Shown here piece by piece: positions 37,740 to 50,700 of a stretch of DNA of 64,000 nt. A program made the position numbers and the translations under genes. This DNA comes from Gordius sp. MW1 (Eukaryota > Nematomorpha > Gordioida > Gordea > Gordiidae). Under the pieces are notes generated by a model. The model worked only from the letters and a program-made list of their open reading frames with translations. It ran no database searches and was not told the origin of the DNA. Each line of letters opens with the position of its first letter. Position 1 is the first letter of the stretch. The DNA is taken from the NCBI GenBank assembly GCA_964036665.1, contig OZ038528.1, positions 11,848,501 to 11,912,500 on the forward strand, given 5' to 3'.

Positions 37740-39115
37740 GATAGTTCTCGTAGCTTAAAACCTCTTTTCGGAAGTCAATAGAGGATAATAGGATTCTCAA
37801 ATTGGCCTACTTTTATATATTTTTTCATGCTCTTTCACATAGAATCGCAAAAAATAAATATTTTTACCTAAAAATTTTTGACATATTTTTCTTTGAACCG
37901 TATTCATCCGTAGAAAGTTGTCGTTTTCCAACGTGGTTTCCATGATAAAAAGTAAAAATTTATCAGAATCAAAAAACTATTACTTTAAAATCATGATCGC
38001 AGTGCATTTTTGAAAAATTAAGCACCCACTTTGCGATACAACAAACTAATCGCAACAATAAAACGTTGTCTTTTGTCAAAATGATAGTTCTCGCAGCTTA
38101 AAACCTCTTTTCGGAAGTCAATCGATGATAATAGGATTCTCAAATTGGCCTACTTTTATATATTTTTTCATGCTCTTTCACATAGAATCGAAAAAAATCA
38201 ATATTTTTACCTCAAAATTTTTCACATATTTTTCTTTCAACAGTATTCATCCGATGAAAGTTGTCGTTTTCAGACGTGGTTTCCATGATAAAGAGTAAAA
38301 TTTTATCAGAATCAGAAAACTATTACTTTGAAGTCATGATCGCATAGTGCATTTTTGAAAAATTAAGCACTCACGTTGCGATACAACAAACTAATCGCAA
38401 CAATAAAACGTTGTCTTTTGTCAAAATGATAGTTCTCGCAGCTTAAAACCTCTTTTCGGAAGTCAATCGAGGATAATAGGATTCTCAAATTTGCTTACTT
38501 TTATATATTTTTTTATGCTCTTTCATATAGAATCGCAAAAAATAAATATTTTTACATCAAAATTTTTCACATATTTTTCTTTGAACCGTATTCATCCGAT
38601 GAAAGTTGTCGTTTTCCAACGTGGTTTCCATGATAAAAAGTAAAAATTTATCAGAATCAGAAAACTATTACTTTGAAATCATGATCGCATAGTGCATTTT
38701 TGAAAAATTAAGCACTCACGCTGCGATACAACAAACTAATCGCAACAATAAACGTTGTCTTTTGTCAAAATGATAGTTCTCGCAGCTTAAAACCTCTTTT
38801 CGGAAGTCAATCGAGGATAATAGGATTTTCAAATTGGCCTACTTTTATATATTTTTTCATGCTCTTTCACATAGAATCGAAAAAAATAAATATTTTTACC
38901 TCAAAATTTTTCACATATTTTTCTTTGAACAGTATTCATCCGTAGAAAGTTGTCGTTTTCAGACGTGGTTTCCATGATAAAAAGTAAAAATTTATCAGAA
39001 TCAGAAAACTATTACTTTGAAATCATGATCGCATAGTGCATTTTTGAAAAATTAAGCACTCACGTTGCGATACAACAAACTAATCGCACAATAAAACGTT
39101 GTCTTTTGTCAAAAT
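37740..39115 (+). repeat. Four-monomer tandem duplication, unit 1 (1,376 bp)
   Basis: Markers recur 1,376 bp on: TTCTCGTAGC (37745 and 39121), AGAATCGC (37841 and 39217), CAAATTTGCTTAC (38486 and 39862) and CACGCTGCG. It includes the TTTTTGACAT / CCAACGTGG / GATCGCAGTGC subtype that also fills much of 2-7 kb. Confidence 0.85.
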
Positions 39116-40491
39116 GATAGTTCTCGTAGCTTAAAACCTCTTTTCGGAAGTCAATAGAGGATAATATGATTCTCAAATTGGCCTACTTTTATATATTTTT
39201 TCATGCTCTTTCACATAGAATCGCAAAAAATAAATATTTTTACCTAAAAATTTTTGACATATTTTTCTTTGAACCGTATTCATCCGATGAAAGTTGTCGT
39301 TTTCCAACGTGGTTTCCATGATAAAAAGTAAAAATTTATCAGAATCAAAAAACTATTACTTTAAAATCATGATCGCAGTGCATTTTTGAAAAATTAAGCA
39401 CCCACTTTGCGATACAACAAACTAATCGCAACAATAAAACGTTGTCTTTTGTCAAAATGATAGTTCTCGCAGCTTAAAACCTCTTTTCGGAAGTCAATCG
39501 ATGATAATAGGATTCTCAAATTGGCCTACTTTTATATATTTTTTCATGCTCTTTCACATAGAATCGAAAAAAATCAATATTTTTACCTCAAAATTTTTCA
39601 CATATTTTTCTTTCAACAGTATTCATCCGATGAAAGTTGTCGTTTTCAGACGTGGTTTCCATGATAAAGAGTAAAATTTTATCAGAATCAGAAAACTATT
39701 ACTTTGAAATCATGATCGCATAGTGCATTTTTGAAAAATTAAGCACTCACGTTGCGATACAACAAACTAATCGCAACAATAAAACGTTGTCTTTTGTCAA
39801 AATGATAGTTCTCGCAGCTTAAAACCTCTTTTCGGAAGTCAATCGAGGATAATAGGATTCTCAAATTTGCTTACTTTTATATATTTTTTTATGCTCTTTC
39901 ATATAGAATCGAAAAAAATAAATATTTTTACCTTAAAATTTTTCACATATTTTTCTTTGAACCGTATTCATCCGATGAAAGTTGTCGTTTTCAGACGTGG
40001 TTTCCATGATAAAAAGTAAAAATTTATCAGAATCAGAAAACTATTACTTTGAAATCATGATCGCTTAGTGCATTTTTGAAAAATTAAGCACTCACGCTGC
40101 GATACAACAAACTAATCGCAACAATAAACGTTGTCTTTTGTCAAAATGATAGTTCTCGCAGCTTAAAACCTCTTTTCGGAAGTCAATCGAGGATAATAGG
40201 ATTTTCAAATTGGCCTACTTTTATATATTTTTTCATGCTCTTTCACATAGAATCAAAAAAAAAATATTTTTACATCAAAATTTTTCACATATTTTTCTTT
40301 GAACAGTATTCATCCGTAGAAAGTTGTCGTTTTCCAACGTGGTTTCCATGATAAAAAGTAAAAATTTATCAGAATCAGAAAACTATTACTTTGAAATCAT
40401 GATCGCATAGTGCATTTTTGAAAAATTAAGCACTCACGTTGCGATACAACAAACTAATCGCAACAATAAAAAGTTGTCTTTTGTCAAAAGA
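39116..40491 (+). repeat. Four-monomer tandem duplication, unit 2
   Basis: Second copy of the 1,376-bp unit. Its last part (the CACGCTGCG and AATAAACGTTG monomer) is repeated again about 1,030 bp further on, near 41126, so a three-monomer exchange followed. Confidence 0.8.
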
Positions 40492-43400
40492 TAGTTCTCG
40501 CAGCTTTAAACCTCTTTTCGGAAGTCAATCGATGATAATAGGATTCTCAAATTGGCCTACTTTTATATATTTTTTCATGCTCTTTCACATAGAATCGAAA
40601 AAAATAAATATTTTTACCTCAAAATTTTTCACATATTTTTCTTTCAACCGTATTCATCCGATGAAAGTTGTCGTTTTCAGACGTGGTTTCCATGATAAAA
40701 AGTAAAAATTTTATCAGAATCAGAAAACTATTACTTTGAAATCATGATCGCATAGTGCATTTTTGAAAAATTAAGCACTCACGTTGCGATACAACAAACT
40801 AATCGCACAATAAAACGTTGTCTTTTGTCAAAATGATAGTTCTCGCAGCTTAAAACCTCTTTTCGGAAGTCAATCGAGGATAATAGGATTCTCAAATTGG
40901 CTTACTTTTATAAAATTTTTTATGCTCTTTCACATAGAATCGAAAAAAATAAATATTTTTACCTTAAAATTTTTCACATATTTTTCTTTGAACCGTATTC
41001 ATCCGATGAAAGTTGTCGTTTTCAGACGTGGTTTCCATGATAAAAAGTAAAAATTTATCAGAATCAGAAAACTATTACTTTGAAATCATGATCGCTTAGT
41101 GCATTTTTGAAAAATTAAGCACTCACGCTGCGATACAACAAACTAATCGCAACAATAAACGTTGTCTTTTGTCAAAATGATAGTTCTCGCAGCTTAAAAC
41201 CTCTTTTCGGAAGTCAATCGAGGATAATAGGATTTTCAAATTGGCCTACTTTTATATATTTTTTCATGCTCTTTCACATAGAATCAAAAAAAAAATATTT
41301 TTACATCAAAATTTTTCACATATTTTTCTTTGAACAGTATTCATCCGTAGAAAGTTGTCGTTTTCCAACGTGGTTTCCATGATAAAAAGTAAAAATTTAT
41401 CAGAATCAGAAAACTATTACTTTGAAATCATGATCGCATAGTGCATTTTTGAAAAATTAAGCACTCACGTTGCGATACAACAAACTAATCGCACAATAAA
41501 ACGTTGTCTTTTGTTAAAATGATAGTTCTCGCAGGTTAAAACCTCTTTTCGGAAGTCAATCGATGATAATAGGATTCTCAAATTGGCCTACTTTTATATA
41601 TTTTTTCATGCTCTTTCACATAGAATCAAAAAAAAAATATTTTTACATCAAAATTTTTCACATATTTTTCTTTGAACAGTATTCATCCGTAGAAAGTTGT
41701 CGTTTTCCAACGTGGTTTCCATGATAAAAAGTAAAAATTTATCAGAATCAAAAAACTATTACTTTAAAATCATGATCGCAGTGCATTTTTGAAAAATTAA
41801 GCACTCACGTTGCGATACAACAAACTAATCGCAACAATAAAACGTTGTCTTTTGTCAAAATGATAGTTCTCGCAGCTTAAAACCTCTTTTCGGAAGTCAA
41901 TAGAGGATAATAGGATTCTCAAATTGGCTTACTTTTATATATTTTTTCATGCTCTTTCACATAGAATCGCAAAAAATAAATATTTTTACCTTAAAATTTT
42001 TCACATATTTTTCTTTGAACCGTATTCATCCGATGAAAGTTGTCGTTTTCCAACGTGGTTTCCATGATAAAAAGTAAAAATTTATCAGAATCAAAAAACT
42101 ATTACTTTGAAATCATGATCGCATAGTGCATTTTTGAAAAATTAAGCACCCACTTTGCGATACAACAAACTAATCGCAACAATAAAACGTTGTCTTTTGT
42201 CAAAATGATAGTTCTCGCAGCTTAAAACCTCTTTTCGGAAGTCTATCGATGATAATAGGATTCTCAAATTGGCCTACTTTTATATATTTTTTCATGCTCT
42301 TTCACATAGAATCGAAAAAAATCAATATTTTTACCTCAAAACTTTTCACATATTTTTCTTTCAACCGTATTCATCCGATGAAAGTTGTCGTTTTCAGACG
42401 TGGTTTCCATGATAAAGAGTAAAATTTTATCAAAATCAGAAAACTATTACTTTAAAATCATGATCGCATAGTGCATTTTTGAAAAATTAAGCACTCACGT
42501 TGCGATACAACAAACTAATCGCAACAATAAAACGTTGTCTTTTGTCAAAATGATAGTTCTCGCAGCTTAAAACCTCTTTTCGGAAGTCAATCGAGGATAA
42601 TAGGATTCTCAAATTGGCCTACTTTTATATATTTTTTCATGCTCTTTCACATAGAATCGAAAAAAATAAATATTTTTACCTCAAAATTTTTCACATATTT
42701 TTCTTTGAACCGTATTCATCCGATGAAAGTTGTCGTTTTCAGACGTGGTTTCCATGATAAAAAGTAAAAATTTATCAGAATCAGAAAACTATTACTTTGA
42801 AATCATGATCGCTTAGTGCATTTTTGAAAAATTAAGCACTCACGTTGCGATACAACAAACTAATCGCAACAATAAAACGTTGTCTTTTGTCAAAATGATA
42901 GTTCTCGCAGCTTAAAACCTCTTTTCGGAAGTCAATCGAGGATAATAGGATTTTCAAATTGGCTTACTTTTATATATTTTTTCATGCTCTTTCACATAGA
43001 ATTGAAAAAAAAAATATTTTTACCTCAAAATTTTTCACATATTTTTCCTTGAACAGTATTCATCCGATGAAAGTTGTCGTTTTCAGACGTGGTTTCCATG
43101 ATAAAAAGTAAAAATTTATCAGAATCAGAAAACTATTACTTTGAAATCATGATCGCATAGTGCATTTTTGAAAAATTAAGCACTCACGTTGCGATACAAC
43201 AAACTAATCGCAACAATAAAACGTTGTCTTTTGTCAAAATGATAGTTCTCGCAGCTTAAAACCTCTTTTCGGAAGTCAATCGAGGATAATAGGATTCTCA
43301 AATTGGCCTACTTTTATATATTTTTTCATGCTCTTTCACATAGAATTGAAAAAAAAAATATTTTTACCTCAAAATTTTCACATATTTTTCATTGAACCGT

Positions 43401-45163
43401 ATTCATCCGATGAAAGTTGTCGTTTTCAGACGTGGTTTCCATGATAAAAAGTAAAAATTTATCAGAATCAGAAAACTATTACTTTGAAATCATGATCGCA
43501 TAGTGCATTTTTGAAAAATTAAGCACTCACGTTGCGATACAACAAACTAATCGCAACAATAAAACGTTGTCTTTTGTCAAAATGATATTTCTCGCAGGTT
43601 AAAACCTCTTTTCGGAAGTCAATCGAGGATAATAGGATTCTCAAATTGGCCTACTTTTATATATTTTTTCATGCTCTTTCACATAGAATCGAAAAAAATA
43701 AATATTTTTACCTCAAAATTTTTCACATATTTTTCTTTGAACCGTATTCATCCGATGAAAGTTGTCGTTTTCCGACGTGGTTTCCATGATAAAAAGTAAA
43801 AATTTATCAGAATCAGAAAACTATTACTTTGAAATCATGATCGCATAGTGCATTTTTGAAAAATTAAGCACTCACGTTGCGATACAACAAACTAATCGCA
43901 ACAATAAAACGTTGTCTTTTGTCAAAATGATAGTTCTCGCAGGTTAAAACCTCTTTTCGGAAGTCAATCGAGGATAATAGGATTCTCAAATTGGCCTACT
44001 TTTATATATTTTTTCATGCTCTTTCACATAGAATCGAAAAAAATAAATATTTTTACCTCAAAACTTTTCACATATTTTTCTTTCAACCGTATTCATCCGA
44101 TGAAAGTTGTCGTTTTCAGACGTGGTTTTCATGATAAAAAGTAAAAATTTATCAAAATCAGAAAACTATTACTTTGAAATCATGATCGCATAGTGCATTT
44201 TTGAAAAATTAAGCACTCACGTTGCGATACAACAAACTAATCGCAACAATAAAACGTTGTCTTTTGTCAAAATGATAGTTCTCGCAGCTTAAAACCTCTT
44301 TTCGGAAGTCAATCGAGGATAATAGGATTCTCAAATTGGCCTACTTTTATATATTTTTTCATGCTCTTTCACATAGAATCGAAAAAAATAAATATTTTTA
44401 CCTCAAAATTTTTCACATATTTTTCTTTCAACCGTATTCATCCGAAGAAAGTTTTCGTTTTCAGACGTGGTTTCCATGATAAAAAGTAAAAATTTATCAG
44501 AATCAGAAAACTATTACTTTGAAATCATGATCGCATAGTGCATTTTTGAAAAATTAAGCACTCACGTTGCGATACAACAAACTAATCGCAACAATAAAAC
44601 GTTGTCTTTTGTCAAAATGATAGTTCTCGCAGCTTAAAACCTCTTTTCGGAAGTCAATCGAGATAATAGGATTCTCAAATTGGCTTACTTTTATATATTT
44701 TTTCATGCTCTTTCACATAGAATCAAGAAAAATAAATATTTTTACCTCAAAATTTTTCACATATTTTTCCTTGAACCGTATTCATCAGATGAAAGTTGTC
44801 GTTTTCCGACGTGGTTTCCATGATAAAAAGTAAAAATTTATCAGAATCAAAAAACTATTACTTTGAAATCATGATCGCAGAGTGCATTATTGAAAAATTA
44901 AGCACTCACGTTGCGATACAACAAACTAATCGCAACAATAAAACGTTGTCTTTTGTCAAAATGATAGTTCTCGCAGCTTAAAACCTCTTTTCGGAAGTCA
45001 ATCGAGGATAATAGGATTCTCAAATTGGCCTACTTTTATATATTTTTTCATGCTCTTTCACATAGAATCGAAAAAAATAAATATTTTTACCTCAAAATTT
45101 TTCACATATTTTTCTTTGAACCGTATTCATCCGATGAAAGTTGTCGTTTTCAGACGTGGTTTC

Positions 45164-45508
45164 CATGATAAAAAGTAAAAATTTATCAGAATCAGAAAAC
45201 TATTACTTTGAAATCATGATCGCATAGTGCATTTTTGAAAAATTAAGCACTCACGTTGCGATACAACAAACTAATCGCAACAATAAAACGTTGTCTTTTG
45301 TCAAAATGATAGTTCTCGCAGCTTAAAACCTCTTTTCGGAAGTCAATCGAGGATAATAGGATTCTCAAATTGGCCTACTTTTATATATTTTTTCATGCTC
45401 TTTCACATAGAATCGAAAAAAATAAATATTTTTACCTCAAAATTTTTCACATATTTTTCTTTCAACCGTATTCATCCGATGAAAGTTGTCGTTTTCAGAC
45501 GTGGTTTC
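45164..45508 (+). repeat. Reference satellite monomer (345 bp, consensus-like)
   Basis: One monomer chosen because it carries the commonest base at every position I compared. Its order is: the CATGATAAAAAG anchor; an ATCATGAT palindrome at monomer positions 50-57; the TAG that stops the most open frame; a GTTGCGAT/ATCGCAAC dyad at 92-118; GTTCTCGCAGC; CTTTTCGGAAG; a TTTTATATATTTTTT tract; the GAATCG plus A-run; and CCGATGAAAGTTGTCG before the next anchor. The length is 115 codons, so any open frame would keep phase from copy to copy, but stops occur in all frames. The length is near twice 172 bp, compatible with two nucleosomes per monomer (inference). I do not recognise this satellite as a named family. 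Confidence 0.9.
45255..45281. other. 8-bp dyad (potential stem-loop) in the satellite monomer
   Basis: GTTGCGAT at 45255-45262 and ATCGCAAC at 45274-45281 are perfect reverse complements separated by an 11-nt spacer. The same arrangement recurs in most monomers of the array. A further ATCGCA lies upstream at 45219-45224, overlapping the 8-bp palindrome ATCATGAT (45213-45220), so each monomer holds two direct and one inverted copy of the motif within about 65 bp. It could be a protein-binding dyad or a cruciform-forming sequence. No function is proven. Some monomers break the left arm (CTGCGAT, TTTGCGAT) while leaving the right arm intact. Confidence 0.75.
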
Positions 45509-47789
45509 CATGATAAAAAGTAAAAATTTATCAGAATCAGAAAACTATTACTTTGAAATCATGATCGCATAGTGCATTTTTGAAAAATTAAGCACTCACG
45601 TTGCGATACAACAAACTAATCGCAACAATAAAACGTTGTCTTTTGTCAAAATGATAGTTCTCGCAGCTTAAAACCTCTTTTCGGAAGTCAATCGAGGATA
45701 ATAGGATTCTCAAATTGGCCTACTTTTATATATTTTTTCATGCTCTTTCACATCGAATCGAAAAAAATAAATATTTTTACCTCAAAATTTTTCACATATT
45801 TTTCTTTCAACCGTATTCATCCGATGAAAGTTGTCGTTTTCAGACGTGGTTTCCATGATAAAAAGTAAAAATTTATCAGAATCAGAAAACTATTACTTTG
45901 AAATCATGATCGCATAGTGCATTTTTGAAAAATTAAGCACTCACGTTGCGATACAACAAACTAATCGCAACAATAAAACGTTGTCTTTTGTCAAAATGAT
46001 AGTTCTCGCAGCTTAAAACCTCTTTTCGGAAGTCAATCGAGGATAATAAGATTCTCAAATTGGCCTACTTTTATATATTTTTTCATGCTCTTTCACATAG
46101 AATCGAAAAAAATAAATATTTTTACCTCAAAATTTTTCACATATTTTTCTTTGAACCGTATTCATCCGTAGAAAGTTGTCGTTTTCAGACGTGGTTTCCA
46201 TGATAAAAAGTAAAAATTTATCAGAATCAGAAAACTATTACTTTGAAATCATGATCGCAGAGTGCATTTTTGAAAAATTAAGCACTCACGTTGCGATACA
46301 ACAAACTAATCGCAACAATAAAACGTTGTCTTTTGTCAAAATGATAGTTGTCGCAGCTTAAAACCTCTTTTCGGAAGTCAATCGAGGATAATAGGATTCT
46401 CAAATTGGCCTACTTTTATATATTTTTTCATGCTCTTTCACATAGAATCAAAAAAATAAATATTTTTACCTCAAAATTTTTCACATATTTTTCTTTCAAC
46501 CGTATTCATCCGATGAAAGTTGTCGTTTTCCAACGTGGTTTCCATGATAAAAAGTAAAAATTTATCAGAATCAGAAAACTATTACTTTGAAATCATGATC
46601 GCATAGTGCATTTTTGAAAAATTAAGCACTCACGTTGCGATACAACAAACTAATCGCAACAATAAAACGTTGTCTTTTGTCAAAATGATAGTTCTCGCAG
46701 CTTAAAACCTCTTTTCGGAAGGCAATCGAGGATAATAGGATTCTCAAATTGGCTTACTTTTATATATTTTTTCATGCTCTTTCACATAGAATCGAAAAAA
46801 AAATATTTTTACCTCAAAATTTTTCACATATTTTTCTTTGAACCATATTCATCCGATGAAAGTTGTCGTTTTCCGACGTGGTTTCCATGATAAAAAGTAA
46901 AAATTTATCAGAATCAGAAAACTATTACTTTGAAATCATGATCGCATAGTGCATTTTTGAAAAATTAAGCACTCACGTTGAGATACAACAAACTAATCGC
47001 AACAATAAAACGTTGTCTTTTGTCATAATGATAGTTCTCGCAGCTTAAAACCTCTTTTCGGAAGTCAATTGAGGATAATAGGATTCTCAAATTGGCCTAC
47101 TTTTATATATTTTTTCATGCTCTTTCACATAGAATCGAAAAAAATAAATATTTTTACCTCAAAATTTTTCACATATTTTTCTTTCAACCGTATTCATCCG
47201 ATGAAAGTTGTCGTTTTCAGACGTGGTTTTAATGATAAAAAGTAAAAATTTATCAGAATCAGAAAACTATTACTTTGAAATCATGATCGCATAGTGCATT
47301 TTTGAAAAATTAAGCACTCACGTTGCGATACAACAAACTAATCGCAACAATAAAACGTTGTCTTTTGTCAAAATGATAGTTCTCGCAGCTTAAAACCTCT
47401 TTTCGGAAGTCAATCGAGGATAATAGGATTCTCAAATTGGCCTACTTTTATATATTTTTTCATGCTCTTTCACATAGAATCAAAAAAAAAATATTTTTAC
47501 CTCAAAAATTTCACATATTTTTCTTTGAACCGTATACATCCGATGAAAGTTGTCGTTTTCAGACGTGGTTTCCTTGATAAAAAGTAAAAATTTATCAGAA
47601 TCAGAAAACTATTACTTTGAAACCATGATCGCATAGTGCATTTTTGAAAAATTAAGCACTCACGTTGCGATACAACAAACTAATCGCAACAATAAAACGT
47701 TGTCTTTTGTCAAAATGATAGTTCTCGCAGCTTAAAACCTCTTTTCGGACGTCAATCGAGGATAATAGGATTCATATTTTTTCATGCTC

Positions 47790-50700
47790 TTTCACATAGA
47801 ATCAAAAAAAAAACATTTTTACCTCAAAATTTTTCACATATTTTTCTTTGAACCGTATTCATCCGATGAAAGTTGTCGTTTTCAGACGTGGTTTCCATGA
47901 TAAAAAGTAAAAATTTATCAGAATCAGAAAACTATTACTTTGAAATCATGATCGCATAGTGCATTTTTGAAAAATTAAGCACTCACGTTGCGATACAACA
48001 AACTAATCGCAACAATAAAACGTTGTCTTTTGTCAAAATGATAGTTCTCGCAGCTTAAAACCTCTTTTCGGAAGTCAATCGAGGATAATAGGATTCTCAA
48101 ATTGGCCTACTTTTATATATTTTTTCATGCTCTTTCACATAGAATCGAAAAAAATAAATATTTTTACCTCAAAAGTTTTCACATATTTTTCTTTGAACCG
48201 TATTCATCCGATGAAAGTTGTCGTTTTCAGACGTGGTTTCCATGATAAAAAGTAAAAATTTATCAGAATCAGAAAACTATTACTTTGAAATCATGATCGC
48301 ATAGTGCATTTTTGAAAAATGAAGCACTCACGTAGCGATACAACAAACTAATCGCAACAATAAAACGTTGTCTTTTGTCAAAATGATAGTTCTAGCAGCT
48401 TAAAACCTCTTTTCGGAAGTCAATCGATGATAATAGGATTCTTAAATTGGCCTACTTTTATATATTTTTTCATGCTCTTTCACATAAAATCGAAAAAAAT
48501 AAATATTTTTACCTCAAAATTTTTCACATATTTTTCTTTCAACCGTATTCATCCGATGAAAGTTGTCGTTTTCAGACGTGGTTTCCATGATAAAAAGTAA
48601 AAATTTATCAGAATCAGAAAACTATTACTTTGAAATCATGATCGCATAGTGCATTTTTGAAAAATTAAGCACTCACGTTGCGATGCAACAAACTAATCGC
48701 AACAATAAAACGTTGTCTTTTGTCAAAATGATAGTTCTCGCAGCTTAAAACCTCTTTTCGGAAGTCAATCGAGGATAATAGGATTCTCAAATTGGCCTAC
48801 TTTTATATATTTTTTCATGCTCTTTCACATAGAATCGAAAAAAATAAATATTTTTACCTCAAAAGTTTTCACATATTTTTCTTTCAACCGTATTCATCCG
48901 ATGAAAGTTGTCGTTTTCAGACGTGGTTTCCATGATAAAAAGTAAAAATTTATCAGAATCAGAAAACTATTACTTTGAAATCATGATCGCATAGTGCATT
49001 TTTGAAAAATTAAGCACTCACGTTGCGATACAACAAACTAATCGCAACAATAAAACGTTGTCTTTTGTCAAAATGATAGTTCTCGCAGCTTAAAACCTCT
49101 TTTCGGAAGTCAATCGAGGATAATAGGATTCTCAAATTGGCCTACTTTTATATATTTTTTCATGCTCTTTCACATCGAATCGAAAAAAATAAATATTTTT
49201 ACCTCAAAATTTTTCACATATTTTTCTTTGAACCGTATTCATCCGATGAAAGTTGTCGTTTTCAGACGTGGTTTCCATGATAAAAAGTAAAAATTTATCA
49301 GAATCAGAAAACTATTACTTTGAAATCATGATCGCATAGTGCATTTTTGAAAAATTAAGCACTCACGTTGCGATGCAACAAACTAATCGCAACAATAAAA
49401 CGTTGTCTTTTGTCAAAATGATAGTTCTCGCAGCTTAAAACCTCTTTTCGGAAGTCAATCGAGGATAATAGGATTCTCAAATTGGCCTACATTTATATAT
49501 TTTTTCATGCTCTTTCACATAGAATCGAAAAAAATAAATATTTTTACCTCAAAATTTTTCACATATTTTTCTTTGAACCGTATTCATCCGTAGAAAGTTG
49601 TCGTTTTCCAACGTGGTTTCCATGATAAAAAGTAAAAATTTATCAGAATCAGAATACTATTACTTTGAAATCATGATCGCATAGTGCATTTTTGAAAAAT
49701 TAAGCACTCACGTTGCGATACAACAAACTAATCGCAACAATAAAACGTTGTCTTTTGTCAAAATGATAGTTCTCGCAGCTTAAAACCTCTTTTCGGAAGT
49801 CAATCGAGGGTAATAGGATTCTCAAATTGGCCTACTTTTATATATTTTTTCATGCTCTTTCACATAGAATCGAAAAAAATAAATATTTTTACCTCAAAAT
49901 TTTTCACATATTTTTCTTTGAACCGTATTCATCCGATGAAAGTTGTCGTTTTCAGACGTGGTTTCCATGATAAAAAGTAAAAATTTATCAGAATCAGAAA
50001 ACTATTACTTTGAAATCATGATCGCATAGTGCATTTTCGAAAAATTAAGCACTCACGTTGCGATACAACAAACTAATCGCAACAATAAAACGTTGTCTTT
50101 TGTCAAAATGATAGTTCTCGCAGCTTAAAACCTCTTTTCGGAAGTCAATCGAGGATAATAGGATTCTCAAATTGGCCTACTTTTATATATTTTTTCATGC
50201 TCTTTCACATAGAATCAAAAAAAAACAAATATTTTTACCTCAAAATTTTTCACATATTTTTCTTTGAACCGTATTCATCCGATGAAAGTTGTCGTTTTCA
50301 GACGTGGTTTCCATGATAAAAAGTAAAAATTTATCAGAATCAGAAAACTATTACTTTGAAATCATGATCGCATAGTGCATTTTTGAAAAATTAAGCACTC
50401 ACGTTGCGATACAACAAACTAATCGCAACAATAAAACGTTGTCTTTTGTCAAAATGATAGTTCTCGCAGCTTAAAACCTCTTTTCGGAAGTCAATCGAAG
50501 ATAATAGGATTCTCAAATTGGCCTACTTTTATATATTTTTTCATGCTCTTTCACATAGAATCGAAAAAAATAAATATTTTTACCTCAAAATTTTTCACAT
50601 ATTTTTCTTTCAACCGTATTCATCCGATGAAAGTTGTCGTTTTCAGACGTGGTTTCCATGATAAAAAGTAAAAATTTATCAGAATCAGAAAACTATTACT

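Noticed and set aside
45340-45365. Possible CENP-B box around CTTTTCGGAAGTCAATCGAG
   Set aside because: It has TTCG, but the spaced A and the CGGG of the box are missing. The core required bases are not present.
45370-45400. TATA-like promoter in the TTTTATATATTTTTT tract
   Set aside because: TATA-like strings are expected by chance in such AT-rich DNA and no gene follows. There is no independent evidence for transcription.
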